Positions 18,811 to 28,907 of a stretch of 51,374 nt of DNA are shown here, one piece after another (the stretch's first letter is position 1; the number at the start of each line of letters is the position of its first letter). The position numbers and the translations under genes were made by a program. This DNA is from Vittaforma corneae ATCC 50505. Lineage: Eukaryota; Microsporidia; Nosematidae. Below the pieces are notes generated by a model that searched no databases, had not been told where the DNA came from, and was given only the letters and a program-made list of their open reading frames with translations. The DNA lies in assembly GCF_000231115.1 (NCBI RefSeq), contig NW_006889853.1, positions 11,950 through 63,323 on the forward strand, given 5' to 3'.

Positions 18811-19800
18811 ATGACATCTCAGAAAGATAGCTACCCATCCCAAAACGGTAGCTACCCCATAAATGAAGAGAGGGAAATGTCTCTAAAAGAAAAGGTGGAA
18901 ATACTAAAATCTTTACAAGAGTCCACGCTCGACCCTTCAAAGCTTCAGGAATACTTAAAATACACATCTATTCCAGGACTCTCGGTACCGATTCTCAAGA
19001 AAGTTTTGGAATATCTCACAGATTTGGACTCACAGATAAGCGCCTCCTATGAAATACTCTCCGACGAAGACTGGGAAAGAGTAATCTCGGGAGAGTGCAG
19101 CATTCTGGACAAAAACTTTGATGTTAAAACCAAAATAGATTGCTTTGAAATGTATTTCAAGTTATTCTATGAGATATTAGTGAGCAACGACATTTCATCT
19201 GTTTTGGATATTTTGGCGCCACTTTTCAAGATCAAGACCAAAAATATTCAGTTTTTAATCTTACTTGTCGCTAAGAGCAATCCAAAGCCTGTTTTTGGAT
19301 ATGTGCTTTCCAATCTTAAGAAAGCCCCATTGATTTATTGTCCCTTCTTTAGCTCGTTGCTTGTAAGACTCAATTTTGATTTCGAAATCAAGCAGAAGTG
19401 CTTGGCGGTGTTTCTCAGGTACATTTCAGAAAATAAGCCGTCAAATAGCGTCCAATATCTGTTATTGCTCCAGAGTCTGATGTACATCCTATGCTTTAAG
19501 GAATTTTCGACTGCATTTATGTCAGAATCTGATGTGCTAAAAGCAGACAATAGCCATGAAAAGCAGACAGCCATAATCGACGTTGATAGAATATGGGAGC
19601 TGATAAAGAAGGGAGAAGAAATGAACTCTTTTGCTTATCTCAATAGGGATGTGGTTTCAAAATTCTGTGAAATTTACAAGTTAAAAGAGCCTGCCTACCA
19701 TGCTCCTAAGAATGGACTGTTTTCATTCTTCCCCTTTGACTTGCCTGTAATCCCGGGGATTGAAAAAGTAATACAAAACGACTACATTACGTTCAACTAA
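18811..19800 (+). CDS. RRN3: Rrn3/TIF-IA-like RNA polymerase I initiation factor
   Basis: 329 residues, helical throughout. The C-terminal GLFSFFPFDLPVIPGIEK matches the conserved Rrn3 end (SFFPFDPYLL). QYLLLLQSLMYILCFKEF corresponds to the family segment CQAVFYIFCFRH. The middle (FFSSLLVRLNFDFEIKQKCLAVFLRYI) fits the HEAT-like repeat region. Rrn3 bridges Pol I and core factor at the rDNA promoter and couples rRNA synthesis to growth. The protein is about half the length of yeast Rrn3. ACCCCCG directly precedes ATG 18811. Its divergent partner SDA1 is also a ribosome-production gene. The alternative, another helical-repeat protein, is less likely given the C-terminal motif. Confidence 0.72.
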   Translation: MTSQKDSYPSQNGSYPINEEREMSLKEKVEILKSLQESTLDPSKLQEYLKYTSIPGLSVPILKKVLEYLTDLDSQISASYEILSDEDWERVISGECSILDKNFDVKTKIDCFEMYFKLFYEILVSNDISSVLDILAPLFKIKTKNIQFLILLVAKSNPKPVFGYVLSNLKKAPLIYCPFFSSLLVRLNFDFEIKQKCLAVFLRYISENKPSNSVQYLLLLQSLMYILCFKEFSTAFMSESDVLKADNSHEKQTAIIDVDRIWELIKKGEEMNSFAYLNRDVVSKFCEIYKLKEPAYHAPKNGLFSFFPFDLPVIPGIEKVIQNDYITFN

Positions 19801-19905
19801 CCCTTTCGACAATTTTAAACATTAGAAAGTAGTACAATGGTGCAGACAAGTGTGCCTTGCCGGTCATTTGGATAAATAAAGTTTTTGTTTTCAGTAGACC
19901 ACAAT

Positions 19906-21978
19906 TTAATTGCTTGTTAAAGCGGTGCTGGCCTTGATGCCTTCATAGTGTTTTTTGTACTCTTCAAGTAATATCTTGATTCTTCTTGGATCAAACTGTG
20001 AAATAGCAATATATTCAAAGACCTTATTGGTGGTTAAATGGTTTCCCATCTTGATGGGCTTGTTCCCAAGCAGTATAAATCCTAAATCGCAAATCGTGTG
20101 GTATGTGCTTGCTAGAGTATATGCACAGGTGTAAATACGGAATTTGATCTCCTCAGTGTTCGGAACATTGGCACCATCAATGCTTATAAATAATGAACTC
20201 AAAAACTCATTAGTGTAAGATGAGGTGTTACGCTTTCTTTGATGTAATGACTGCCAGGCTGTCTTTTGCATACCTTTGCCCCTAACTGTCACTTCGTTTA
20301 AATACGGAATAATCACTTCTCTAAACATACTGCAAATATTGCGGTGCACCCATGCGTAATATTCCCTCAGTTCATTTTCTATATACAAACGTATTTGCAC
20401 AGCTTTCGCATCTTCTGGCACGGCTTCACTGGCATTTGACATAATTATTCGCACGGTGTTCAGAAACCTACTGCTGCATGTGGCACGGTAAATACACATG
20501 AAATAGATCATTCGACATCTTGAACGACTTCTGTATGTATGCATTTCTTTGTCATTATCAAATATTTCTTTTAAATTATCAAATATGATCCTTGCTGGCT
20601 CTTTTGATGCCAAAATTCTTATGGCGTTGGAGATTGTATCAAGTATATTCAAATCATTAATATTTATCTTTTGGTAGTTTCTAAAATAAATGCATTCTTT
20701 CAATGTGTCAATGTATCCCTTTTTGCAAAATATCTGATCTTCTGATAAAGATGTGACACTAAGATCAATCACACCAGGCTGTGGTTCTCTTGGAATGCTC
20801 TTGTCGAGCATATAATACAAGTATTTAAATGTTGTTGCTTCTCGATATGTGTATATCAAACCAAGACAGAAATACGGAAATAGCAGTTCCTCCGGTATTT
20901 CTTTAAACTCGCGTTTTTCAATGCCATTACTTCTCAAAATAAGAAGTCTGCTCAACCAGGCCCATATTTTTAGGGCGGTTTCGAGAAGGGCAATTCGACG
21001 TCTTTTAATTGCCAAATACTTTTTAAAAATAAAACCAAATAAGCAACGGCCTTTGTAACAGGCTGCTGATTCATAAGCTTTTAAGAAATCTTCATCGGTA
21101 AAAATTGTATCCTTGCACAGCTTGATATAATTTTCAATATTAATCTCTTCGTTTTCGCTAGACAAATTGCTAACTGATCTAATAGAGTAGAATGCGCTCT
21201 TGAATTTATCCTCTATTGGCATGTTTTGATCTGATAGTAGCGCTATTTCTACACTTTCATCTCCAGGGTCAGCACTTTCAGCTATTTGATCTTCACCTGC
21301 TTGAGTCGGAATATATGCTAACGAACGGGCATAGGGAATAGTGCCAGATAAGCCTTGGGCATTATAATATTGTGGGCTGGGTGAGTAAAATGAATATGCT
21401 GAAGGATATTGATACCTTGCCAAAGGAGTAGGACTTACATCCACTGTTCTTGTATTTTGGTATTCTTCTGATACGTCACATATTATCTGCCCAGTTAATT
21501 TTGTTACAGCATCACTTCGAAGTTTGCTGCATGCTTGAACATGGTCACTCGAAACAAGCATGTCAGCTATACTAACCTCTTGGCTATGTAGATTATTGGT
21601 TAGTGCACTTGGCACACTTAGCTCTGAATTGTTGTTTTCAACAAAGCCTAGAATTTCATAAAGATCTTCCGATATTACCAGCTGATCTTCATGAGATGAT
21701 GTTGAATCAGACTCATCGCTTCTTTCATATCGCCCATACTTATTATTCACACCTGATGTATCAGCAGTAGAAGGATTTGGCCGCTTTCTTTCTATAATGC
21801 TGCTTTGTGTCATATCAAGAGCTTCATTTGATTGTTCCATTATCAGCCTACCATCCTGCGGATGACTATGCTCAATAGTATCATCTTGTTCACTGATATT
21901 ACAGCTTGCAGACGTTCGTATCCTGGTGTTAAAAATTGTAAAAATATAGCATATGCTTTTGAAAATTTGTTGCTTCAT
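19906..21978 (-). CDS. Large protein with hydrophobic N-terminus, possibly secreted, unknown
   Basis: About 690 residues. The ATG at 21978 is preceded by GAGAACCCTA and gives MKQQIFKSICYIFTIFNTRI, a plausible signal peptide. An in-frame ATG at 21996 would add six residues. After it comes ~220 residues of low-complexity Ser/Asp/Glu sequence with a Tyr/Pro-rich patch (YQYPSAYSFYSPSPQYY), then a helical domain to the end. The N-terminal positive charge and hydrophobic stretch suggest entry into the secretory path, but the core is short and this is uncertain. No family is recognised. Large lineage-specific secreted proteins are common in microsporidia. Confidence 0.65.
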   Translation of the reverse strand: MKQQIFKSICYIFTIFNTRIRTSASCNISEQDDTIEHSHPQDGRLIMEQSNEALDMTQSSIIERKRPNPSTADTSGVNNKYGRYERSDESDSTSSHEDQLVISEDLYEILGFVENNNSELSVPSALTNNLHSQEVSIADMLVSSDHVQACSKLRSDAVTKLTGQIICDVSEEYQNTRTVDVSPTPLARYQYPSAYSFYSPSPQYYNAQGLSGTIPYARSLAYIPTQAGEDQIAESADPGDESVEIALLSDQNMPIEDKFKSAFYSIRSVSNLSSENEEINIENYIKLCKDTIFTDEDFLKAYESAACYKGRCLFGFIFKKYLAIKRRRIALLETALKIWAWLSRLLILRSNGIEKREFKEIPEELLFPYFCLGLIYTYREATTFKYLYYMLDKSIPREPQPGVIDLSVTSLSEDQIFCKKGYIDTLKECIYFRNYQKININDLNILDTISNAIRILASKEPARIIFDNLKEIFDNDKEMHTYRSRSRCRMIYFMCIYRATCSSRFLNTVRIIMSNASEAVPEDAKAVQIRLYIENELREYYAWVHRNICSMFREVIIPYLNEVTVRGKGMQKTAWQSLHQRKRNTSSYTNEFLSSLFISIDGANVPNTEEIKFRIYTCAYTLASTYHTICDLGFILLGNKPIKMGNHLTTNKVFEYIAISQFDPRRIKILLEEYKKHYEGIKASTALTSN

Positions 21979-22244
21979 TAGGGTTCTCATTTTCATGAAT
22001 TCTTAAATCATAAGCTTAGTTTAGCTAATGTCAAAATGATAATGTAAAAGCTGATCTTAAAAAATATTGTTGTGCGCTTGAACTATGTTTATGTCTTGGC
22101 TGGTAAGTAGCTAATCATTCTGTAAAGTTTTAAAGATATAAATTGCTCAAACATCTGTCAACAGTCGCAAGAAGGCCAAATAGGCATATTCGTACGGATT
22201 ATTTTGTAACTACCTTTCCAGAGATGGCTTTTAAAAAAGCTATT

Positions 22245-23647
22245 TCACAATTTATTTTGGATTAGTCTGTATTCCTCCATCTTAATAAAGTTTCCCTGTT
22301 CTTCGTAGTAATTTGCAAGATACTCGGCAACTGTCTTGGCATTTTTCTCCCCAACCCTTAAATACTGATCATACAGTTCCAGTACTCTTGCTGTATCATT
22401 CTTATTCTTGAAAATCTCAGCAAGATACAGCAACGAGTCATGTTCTTGTAACTTGCTTGACCGTTCAAAGTATCTAATGGCCAGTTCTGTATTGTTTAGG
22501 CCTTGGTGTACCTTTCCCATCAACTTGTAAATTGTCCCATCCTCCCTAATTTCAAGTGCCTTCTTACAATAAGATAGACATATTGGATACTTATTCATTA
22601 AAAAATAGCCCTGTGCAATGGAATAAAGAATTCTAAAATTATTTCCCAGGGCAAGCTGATAGAAGCTAGTGGAGTTGTCATAGTCCTGCAGCTTAAGATA
22701 GGAATACGCTATGAGACATGCAACATCGGGGGATTGCTTAGCTTATATGCTTTTTTGAATAGATCCCTGGCCTCCGTGAATCTTCCTTGGCTTAATTTGA
22801 ACATCCCTACAGTTGTAAACGTCTCATACCTGTTTTTATGAAAATTTGACATATTTTCACAAAGAAGAGGAAGCGATGGATCATTAGAGTTGTACAGAAG
22901 TATTCCGTAGAATTCAAAGAAGGAAGGGTCAAAACACTCAGTGAAATCAATTGTTTTAAATATTTTCAGTGCTTTCTTATCATCTCCATAGCAATAATGC
23001 AGAGCAGCAAGGATATTCGCATTCTGTACTGTGAACTTTGCCATGCCCACACTCTTATTACTACAAGGTGCACTGTCCCTAACTAAACTCGCTTCAATGC
23101 TGTCAATGTCCTTGTATATTTTCAAATAAGCATAGAAATATAGACTTAATGGCGTGTTGATCTGAATAAATGATGTGCACAGATCCATCAAGAGAAGATG
23201 TGCCTCCCAAAAGAGAGGCTGCTCTTCTACAACCTCAATGGCCAGGTCTATGTCTTTTGATATGTATGCTTTGATGTACTTTAAGAAAGGATCCGTTTTT
23301 GAGCCAGGCATGGCAACAATATTAAAATCATGTTTAACATCCTCAATTGATGGAGAAATGCTAGTTAATGATCTACTGCTAAATACGCTGTGTATGAGGC
23401 TGTGGTTTCTTAGGAAAATTCTTTTAGAGTTACAGCAAGAGCAGAAGACTATTGCATTTATATTTTTTCTTGACTGTTCGCAGAGTAGCTGGGAATAGGT
23501 TTTGTAGAACTCTTTGTTGTTTGCGTTGATGATTGACACGATGGAGTCGAGACAAATTCCATACTGCTCGTCTTCTACCAGCTTGTGCTTGATCAGAAAC
23601 TCCACTGTTTTAAGCAAGTTTCTTTCGATAAAGTCCTGCAGTGTCAT
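22245..23647 (-). CDS. CDC23: Anaphase-promoting complex TPR subunit Cdc23/Apc8, frame broken at a C run
   Basis: The first frame (23647 to about 22730) and the second (to 22245) are one TPR protein. The break is at a five-C run (GGGGG at 22728-22732 on the plus strand): one additional C would join KKAYKLSNPP to DVACLIAYSYLKLQDYD. Corrected length is 467 residues. The C-terminal two-thirds aligns repeat by repeat with Cdc23: ETFTTVGMFKLSQGRFTEA, ILYSIAQGYFLMNKYPICLS, YKLMGKVHQGLNNTELAI, LAEIFKNKNDTA, AEYLANYYEEQG. Cdc23 is a scaffold of the APC/C ubiquitin ligase that triggers anaphase. GACCCCTACAAATG precedes the start at 23647. The sequence on both sides of the break is under clear protein-level constraint. 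Confidence 0.82.
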
Positions 23648-23746
23648 TTGTAGGGGTCAAGCAAAACCAATTCTAGGATATAAAAAGAACTATCCAAAAG
23701 GAAACACAATGATTTCTAAATAACAATGTGGTGTTCTGCAGCCTAA

Positions 23747-23926
23747 TTACTCTTTATTATCCTTTTTATAGTAATGTCGACATAAAGACCCCAGCTCATT
23801 CCTTAAGTATGCTATTTCTTTTTCTAAGTTTGAATTGAAAGTTCTTGTGTTGTAGATTTCGTCTTCTATGCTTTGAATCATCTCTTCAAGCTCCTGGTTT
23901 ATGTCGATATGCTGAGTGTCAGTCAT
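23747..23926 (-). CDS. Small coiled-coil protein, 59 residues
   Basis: The ATG at 23926 follows TTTAGCCCTTCG, the C-triplet context, so I prefer it to the in-frame ATG at 23968. Residues ~10-47 form a heptad-like helix (LEEMIQSIEDEIYNT, then LEKEIAYLRNELGSL) ending in a Lys-rich tail. The length and shape fit small coiled-coil subunits of complexes such as kinetochore or tethering assemblies, but I cannot name a family. The gene is downstream of VTC and upstream of CDC23 on the same strand. Confidence 0.6.
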   Translation of the reverse strand: MTDTQHIDINQELEEMIQSIEDEIYNTRTFNSNLEKEIAYLRNELGSLCRHYYKKDNKE

Positions 23927-24275
23927 CGAAGGGCTAAAGAGAAATGCAGTTTTGAGACGGGCATACATTTTGTGTTACATATGATTTACTGATTAATCAA
24001 CCTACCGCGACACAACTAAACTAAAAGGACATCTCCATGTCTATTGTTGGGCTGTCCTTCCCCGTCGCTTGAACAGTATAATTAACTTGAGGATGCGAAG
24101 ACGTTAGAGAATGTTGAGGCCTAACGAGAAACTGGCGAGCTAGATTAGTCGAAACATAAAGTGTTTGATTGATCAAAGCAACTTGCAGATATACCTGCTG
24201 TTGCAGAAATTTAGCATAAGGATAGATGTTTAAACACTTATACTACTCAATGCTTCTTTAGTTAACATGTTTATT
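23927..24275. other. Intergenic region upstream of the 59-residue gene
   Basis: About 350 bases between the VTC stop and the small coiled-coil gene. No open frame or tRNA was found. GC-rich segments near 24040-24130 (including CTGGCGAGC) could belong to a structured RNA, but I could not fold a known class. Confidence 0.35.
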
Positions 24276-25955
24276 TTAATGTGCCTTAAGCCCTGTCTTC
24301 TTAATTGGAAACCTGAAAATAAAAGATACCACCATCACAAATATAAATATTCCAACCAGCACCATGGGCCCTATCATATCATCATACGGGCCAGGATCCT
24401 TTACTCGGATCCTCAGTGCACGGTAGTGGAAGAGATATAGCGAGTAGAATGCAAATATACCTGCAACTCCAATCATCATGACTCCACAGATATATGCCTG
24501 TGCATTTCCAAGACCGATCATTGCTGTGCCTATTCCTCCCAGGAATATTGCGAACTGTACCCAGCTGAGAAACGTCCTTTCGTTCGCGAAAAACGCCTTT
24601 GGTTCCACCCTCACAGGGATGGCTATTCTTGATCTGCCATCTGACACTGGACTAGTATCGTAGCTGATATCGCTATCGTATATTAATACATCAGCATCTG
24701 CGCTTCTTTTAACAACATCAGGGTTGCCACCATTTGGCGTGCTAATTTGCGGTAGCCAGTGAGGTAGGACGTTGGTAACTGTTGGATAGAGAATGGCACA
24801 TCCATGCACAAATTTATTGAAACTGTCAACTCTTTCGATTCTGCTCTCCGCAAGAAAATGCTCCAGCCATGCCAGCTGTCCAGTTTCCAGCCTCTCGCGT
24901 GGTACCTTCACCTCAACTACAGTATGGGGAAACCTGGTCACCTCACTCTGTGCAAGATTCCTAAATGGCCAACTGCCATCCCTCCTCCAGAACCTTAACG
25001 GGTACTCTCCGCCTGTTTCCTTGATCATCACGACATTGGAATCCATAACAATCCTTACACCCTTATTGGCATTGCTTTCCAAATCTTCGAATGTGCATCT
25101 TCTGAAGAATGTTCTAAGGACAGGTTTGAGCCTATATCCTTTTATTTTATCTCTAATTTCCCTATAATCAGCCTCTGAGTTAACAGCATTACCACTACTA
25201 ATATGAGTGTTGCCAGTGGCATTCAACAGATTACTTCCTTTGGTATCAATCTTATTGAGATCATTCCATATGTCTTTGCCGTTTAAGAAGTCTAGTATAA
25301 GTCTCTCGGGTATTTTAACTGTTCTATCCCCCATCTCACAGAATATTTCCGATGAGTTTAGCCCATACCACCTCAGTCTGACCTGAAATGCATCTGGCTT
25401 ATTATCAAGTGTGCTCAGGTAAAGATCAAAGTCTTCATTGTCCAAATATACTGTATTAACACATGAGTCTTCCAGGCTTTCATTCGTCAGCTTTAGATGC
25501 TTCAAAAGATTCATTTTGAAACTCACAAGACATTCAGATGGAACCAGGTAATGGCTTGGCATTTGTGTTTCTGCTGAATTGAGTGTAGTGAGCAACTTTG
25601 TTAGATTTCTGATCTCTAGTTTCTTTTCCTTGATCTTTCCTTTGTATTCATCCATAATTGAGTATCCCGTGTACTTATCGTGCCTCTGCAGTATCTTCTT
25701 CAAATATTTAATATTTGTTCTAATAAAATCAATAAAGCTATAGATAGTGTCTTTGTGGTGATCAGTTCTTGCTTCAGTGCTATCATGCTCCTCAATACTT
25801 GAAAGTATTGCAATATGTGTATCATTTATGAATGCAAATACTTTCAGTATGTCTGAGTCGAGACTGTTTCTGAATACCTCTTCCTGCTGATCTGTGAAAT
25901 TAGGTTTTATTAGCTTCTTAAGGCGATCGTAGTTCAATAAGTGTGTGGAGTACAT
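24276..25955 (-). CDS. VTC4: VTC-type polyphosphate polymerase (SPX-TTM-membrane), N-terminally short SPX
   Basis: 559 residues. SPX-like helices from residue 1 (LLNYDRLKKLIK, IKYLKKILQRHDKYTG) to about 150; a VTC triphosphate-tunnel domain ~165-430 (VYLDNEDFDLY, FQVRLRWYG, LKPVLRTFFRRCTFED, TVVEVKVP, FNKFVHG); and a three-helix DUF202-like end (FFANERTFLSWVQFAIFLGG, residues 455-559). The basic residues of the tunnel motifs RLRW, VEVKV and FxKFxHG are present, so catalysis is plausible, which would make it Vtc4-like rather than Vtc2/3. VTC makes polyphosphate from ATP while moving it across a membrane. The first SPX helix (normally MKFG...) is missing: an in-frame TAA lies 6 bases before the ATG. 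Confidence 0.85.
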   Translation of the reverse strand: MYSTHLLNYDRLKKLIKPNFTDQQEEVFRNSLDSDILKVFAFINDTHIAILSSIEEHDSTEARTDHHKDTIYSFIDFIRTNIKYLKKILQRHDKYTGYSIMDEYKGKIKEKKLEIRNLTKLLTTLNSAETQMPSHYLVPSECLVSFKMNLLKHLKLTNESLEDSCVNTVYLDNEDFDLYLSTLDNKPDAFQVRLRWYGLNSSEIFCEMGDRTVKIPERLILDFLNGKDIWNDLNKIDTKGSNLLNATGNTHISSGNAVNSEADYREIRDKIKGYRLKPVLRTFFRRCTFEDLESNANKGVRIVMDSNVVMIKETGGEYPLRFWRRDGSWPFRNLAQSEVTRFPHTVVEVKVPRERLETGQLAWLEHFLAESRIERVDSFNKFVHGCAILYPTVTNVLPHWLPQISTPNGGNPDVVKRSADADVLIYDSDISYDTSPVSDGRSRIAIPVRVEPKAFFANERTFLSWVQFAIFLGGIGTAMIGLGNAQAYICGVMMIGVAGIFAFYSLYLFHYRALRIRVKDPGPYDDMIGPMVLVGIFIFVMVVSFIFRFPIKKTGLKAH

Positions 25956-26306
25956 TGCATTTTAATATTTCCCACTATTAAATAAAAGTTCTGTAACACA
26001 GTGAAACAAAAACCACAATGTTTCAAACTTCTTGCATATTTTTGAATGACTCCTAATATAGTCGAGTTCTCTTTACGCTATGTTTCAAATATGGATATGA
26101 AGATTGACAAGTCTTATGTTGTTTGTTGATCAGGTTTGTATGTTATTAGCATCTTTTGTGTATATTTCCCGTTACACTAGTCTGTTAGGTTAATGTCTTC
26201 TTTGATTTACTAATCGGTATTATTGTGCACTTACAAACGAGGTTTCTGTCTTTTCTATCTGTGCTTTACTGTTCTTGCTTATACCATTTTTTACTTTCCC
26301 CTTGCC
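25956..26306. promoter_or_regulatory. Divergent region between VTC and the coiled-coil gene
   Basis: About 350 bases with both genes transcribed outward. CTTTCCCCTTGCC precedes the plus-strand ATG at 26307. On the VTC side there is GTGGGAAATATTAAAATGCA, a GGG rather than a CCC signal. Nothing else is seen. Confidence 0.4.
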
Positions 26307-28070
26307 ATGAGTGCAACTATGACTGCATCCATTGGAATATCTGCTTGGCTTAGTCCTGTAGAAATTGATTCAATGCCAGAACCTACCAGAAGCAAAGTCA
26401 ACAGTATACTAAATGACTACCATCTGACGGTTGTCAATCTTCAGAGTGACATTTCTTTTAAGATTTCCTTTTATGAAAAGACCATTGAAGACTTGAAAGG
26501 AAAGCTAAGAGAGGAAACCCAGAAATGTTTAGAACTAGAAATGACAAACTTAAAGCACAAGACGCTAATAAATGAGTACTCCACAAGCAGATCTGATCCA
26601 AAAACGGTGAACCACTCTACCAAGCATTGCGGAGGGCGCCATGCTGCTATTCTCAGGAGAAAAATTCACTTCTTAACGGAAAAGGCTAAGCAAATGGAAC
26701 TAAAAGAACAGTCTTTAAATGCACAGGTCAACTTTCTAACTGAAAACTACGATAAAGACTCGAAGGAGCTCTGCACTATTGTTGGAGAGTATCTTACTGA
26801 AATATCGCTGTTGAGACAGCAGATAGAAAGTAGCTCCTATGAGAGCTTGAATAAGATTAAAAAGGAACTTGAAATACTAAGAACAAATGAAAGAGAGTAC
26901 CAAGCTCATATTTATGAAAAGACAAAGGAGATACATGGATTATATTCTGAAGTTGTCAGTCTCAAATCAAAATGTGATGTGCTGGAGGAGTATAGGGTCA
27001 GATACAAGAATCTAAATGAAGAATTCATGAGAATTAGCGGCGAGTTGAGTGAGAGTAGAATGAGAAATGCAGAGATGAAGGTGATCAGAGACTGTGTTAT
27101 GGAGGGTGTAAGCGAGTTTAGCAAGAATGTTCAAATACTAATGCACAATTCGATACGTATATTGCCAAAGAATAGCACCGGTGAAGGAGAAAATGCTGCA
27201 GAAGGAAACATGAGACAGATTAAAAGTACAATACTGACAATAAGGCATGTCTTGGAGGCTATTAAGGAGAACAAGGTGGAGATAGAAGGGCTGTTTAGGA
27301 ATTTAATGTGGACCTGCGAGGAGCAAAATAAAAAGATATTGGATCAGTCCAAGTTAATAGACAAATATAATAGCACCAGCGAGGAAGCTAGCAATAATAT
27401 TTTTGTCGACCAGATTGATTTGCTTAAAATGGAGAATGAGGCCCTCAAGACTAGGATTGGAAGCATTAAACCAGCCTCAGATCTTTTATCAGAGAATGAG
27501 AGTGTACTAAGACAGAACAGGGTACTTATTTCAGATATCGAGAAGATGAGGGATGAAATAGACCGGCTCAATTCAAGGCTGGCAGAAGCCAGAAGTGAGC
27601 CCAAAAGTGATAAGGACGCCAAAGATAGCATTGGTAAAGAAAACAGTGCAATAGGCAAGTTAAGATTAACGATTGACAAATTAAATGAGAAAGTCATTGC
27701 GGCTGAAAGTACAATCAAAAACCTCGAGGGCCAGATAAAAATGTACAAAGAGGATGTAAATAATTTAGAAGACGAGAACTATCATCTTCTGGAATCTATT
27801 AACAATGCAAACAACACGGCCAATACCGAGGCATACATAAAAGACCTGGAAAGTCAGCTGTCCCGTTACAAAAGCGATGTAAGATCAATAGAAGGCAGGT
27901 TTTTGCAGTATAAAGAACTTTATGAAAGCTTTAACATTGAAGAGTCAATGCGAAGGGCAAAGATTATGAAAGAGAATATCAGCAAGAAGAATGCATTGAT
28001 TGGAAAAATGAGTGTCTTGATTGAAATGTATAGGAAAACCATCGAAATTTACAGTATGCCAAGAAACTAA
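26307..28070 (+). CDS. Long coiled-coil protein, unknown
   Basis: 587 residues from the ATG at 26307, chosen because CCCC lies just upstream; the upstream open frame from 26223 encodes a non-conserved hydrophobic stretch. After a ~30-residue head (SIGISAWLSPVEIDSMPEP) almost the whole protein is charged heptad sequence, in several blocks separated by short breaks near residues ~105, 300 and 420. No ATPase or motor domain is present. The head followed by long coils could fit a nuclear pore (Mlp/TPR-like), spindle-pole or golgin-type protein; I cannot choose among them. Confidence 0.7.
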   Translation: MSATMTASIGISAWLSPVEIDSMPEPTRSKVNSILNDYHLTVVNLQSDISFKISFYEKTIEDLKGKLREETQKCLELEMTNLKHKTLINEYSTSRSDPKTVNHSTKHCGGRHAAILRRKIHFLTEKAKQMELKEQSLNAQVNFLTENYDKDSKELCTIVGEYLTEISLLRQQIESSSYESLNKIKKELEILRTNEREYQAHIYEKTKEIHGLYSEVVSLKSKCDVLEEYRVRYKNLNEEFMRISGELSESRMRNAEMKVIRDCVMEGVSEFSKNVQILMHNSIRILPKNSTGEGENAAEGNMRQIKSTILTIRHVLEAIKENKVEIEGLFRNLMWTCEEQNKKILDQSKLIDKYNSTSEEASNNIFVDQIDLLKMENEALKTRIGSIKPASDLLSENESVLRQNRVLISDIEKMRDEIDRLNSRLAEARSEPKSDKDAKDSIGKENSAIGKLRLTIDKLNEKVIAAESTIKNLEGQIKMYKEDVNNLEDENYHLLESINNANNTANTEAYIKDLESQLSRYKSDVRSIEGRFLQYKELYESFNIEESMRRAKIMKENISKKNALIGKMSVLIEMYRKTIEIYSMPRN

Positions 28071-28343
28071 ATATAAAGCTAAAGTGGAGTGTGCTCTTCT
28101 TAATTAGCGTTCGTATGCAGCAAGCTTTATTGCTTTTAGTCATACTGACATTCATCTTTGTTTTATTCGCAATATAGCTGTCTTAATATCTATACTGCAG
28201 CTTAAATAAATTTGCTTGTTCATAGAATGAGCTATAATTATGGTATCAGACTCCTCATTATGGCCATCCTCCTTTCACTCTATTTAGCTTCTCCTTTCTT
28301 GTGCTTACTCTTGTTTTTTACCACCTAGCACCACCCTTTACAT

Positions 28344-28907
28344 ATGCCCCTGACGCTCAAACAAATCGACGAGACAATACTTTTCATGGACAAAACATAC
28401 GACGCAAACTTTGGAAACTGGATCAGGAATGAAGATAACTGCAAGATTGTGGGATGCAGCTTGAAGAAGTACTTGGAATGCTACAGAGAGTCGGAGTTTA
28501 TAACTGTCCTGAAGTGGATAGTAAAAGACTGGACTCTAAAATCAATAATTCTTCTTTCAAAAAAGCTAATACTTGAGGACATAATAGGAATGGGCATTGA
28601 GGCATATACAAAGAGAATTAGAGTACTTTCGGGCCTTATCTTTACCTGGAATCCAATATTTATTTCAGAGTTTATTCTGGCCTGCACGGTAGAGCTGACA
28701 GTGACACAGAAGACGGACTTTATGGTGAGCATATTGAATGTGTTTGATTCTAAGAAGCTTTCAGAGATTCTATCACAAATTGAAAGTAAGATTGATGTTC
28801 AAACGAAAAAGGAATTGGTAAGGAAGTTTAAGGATTCCGTATATTTAGAAACGAAAGATCAATGGAAGAGAAGGGGAAGCATGCTGGAAGCGTATAATAT
28901 TATGTGA
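28344..28907 (+). CDS. Conserved-looking helical protein, 187 residues, unknown
   Basis: The start follows CACCACCCTTTACATATG, the usual C-triplet context. The protein is mostly amphipathic helix with no membrane segments. Notable segments are LKWIVKDWTLKSIILLSKKL (~52-71) and FTWNPIFISEFILAC (~98-112), and a charged C-terminus. It may be a helical-repeat or complex subunit. I do not recognise a family. Confidence 0.65.
   Translation: MPLTLKQIDETILFMDKTYDANFGNWIRNEDNCKIVGCSLKKYLECYRESEFITVLKWIVKDWTLKSIILLSKKLILEDIIGMGIEAYTKRIRVLSGLIFTWNPIFISEFILACTVELTVTQKTDFMVSILNVFDSKKLSEILSQIESKIDVQTKKELVRKFKDSVYLETKDQWKRRGSMLEAYNIM

Noticed and set aside
24000..24275. Possible structured RNA in a GC-richer spacer
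   Set aside because: I could not find a conserved core of RNase P, SRP or snRNA.
27344..27748. 134-codon minus-strand frame
   Set aside because: Antisense shadow of coiled-coil sequence.
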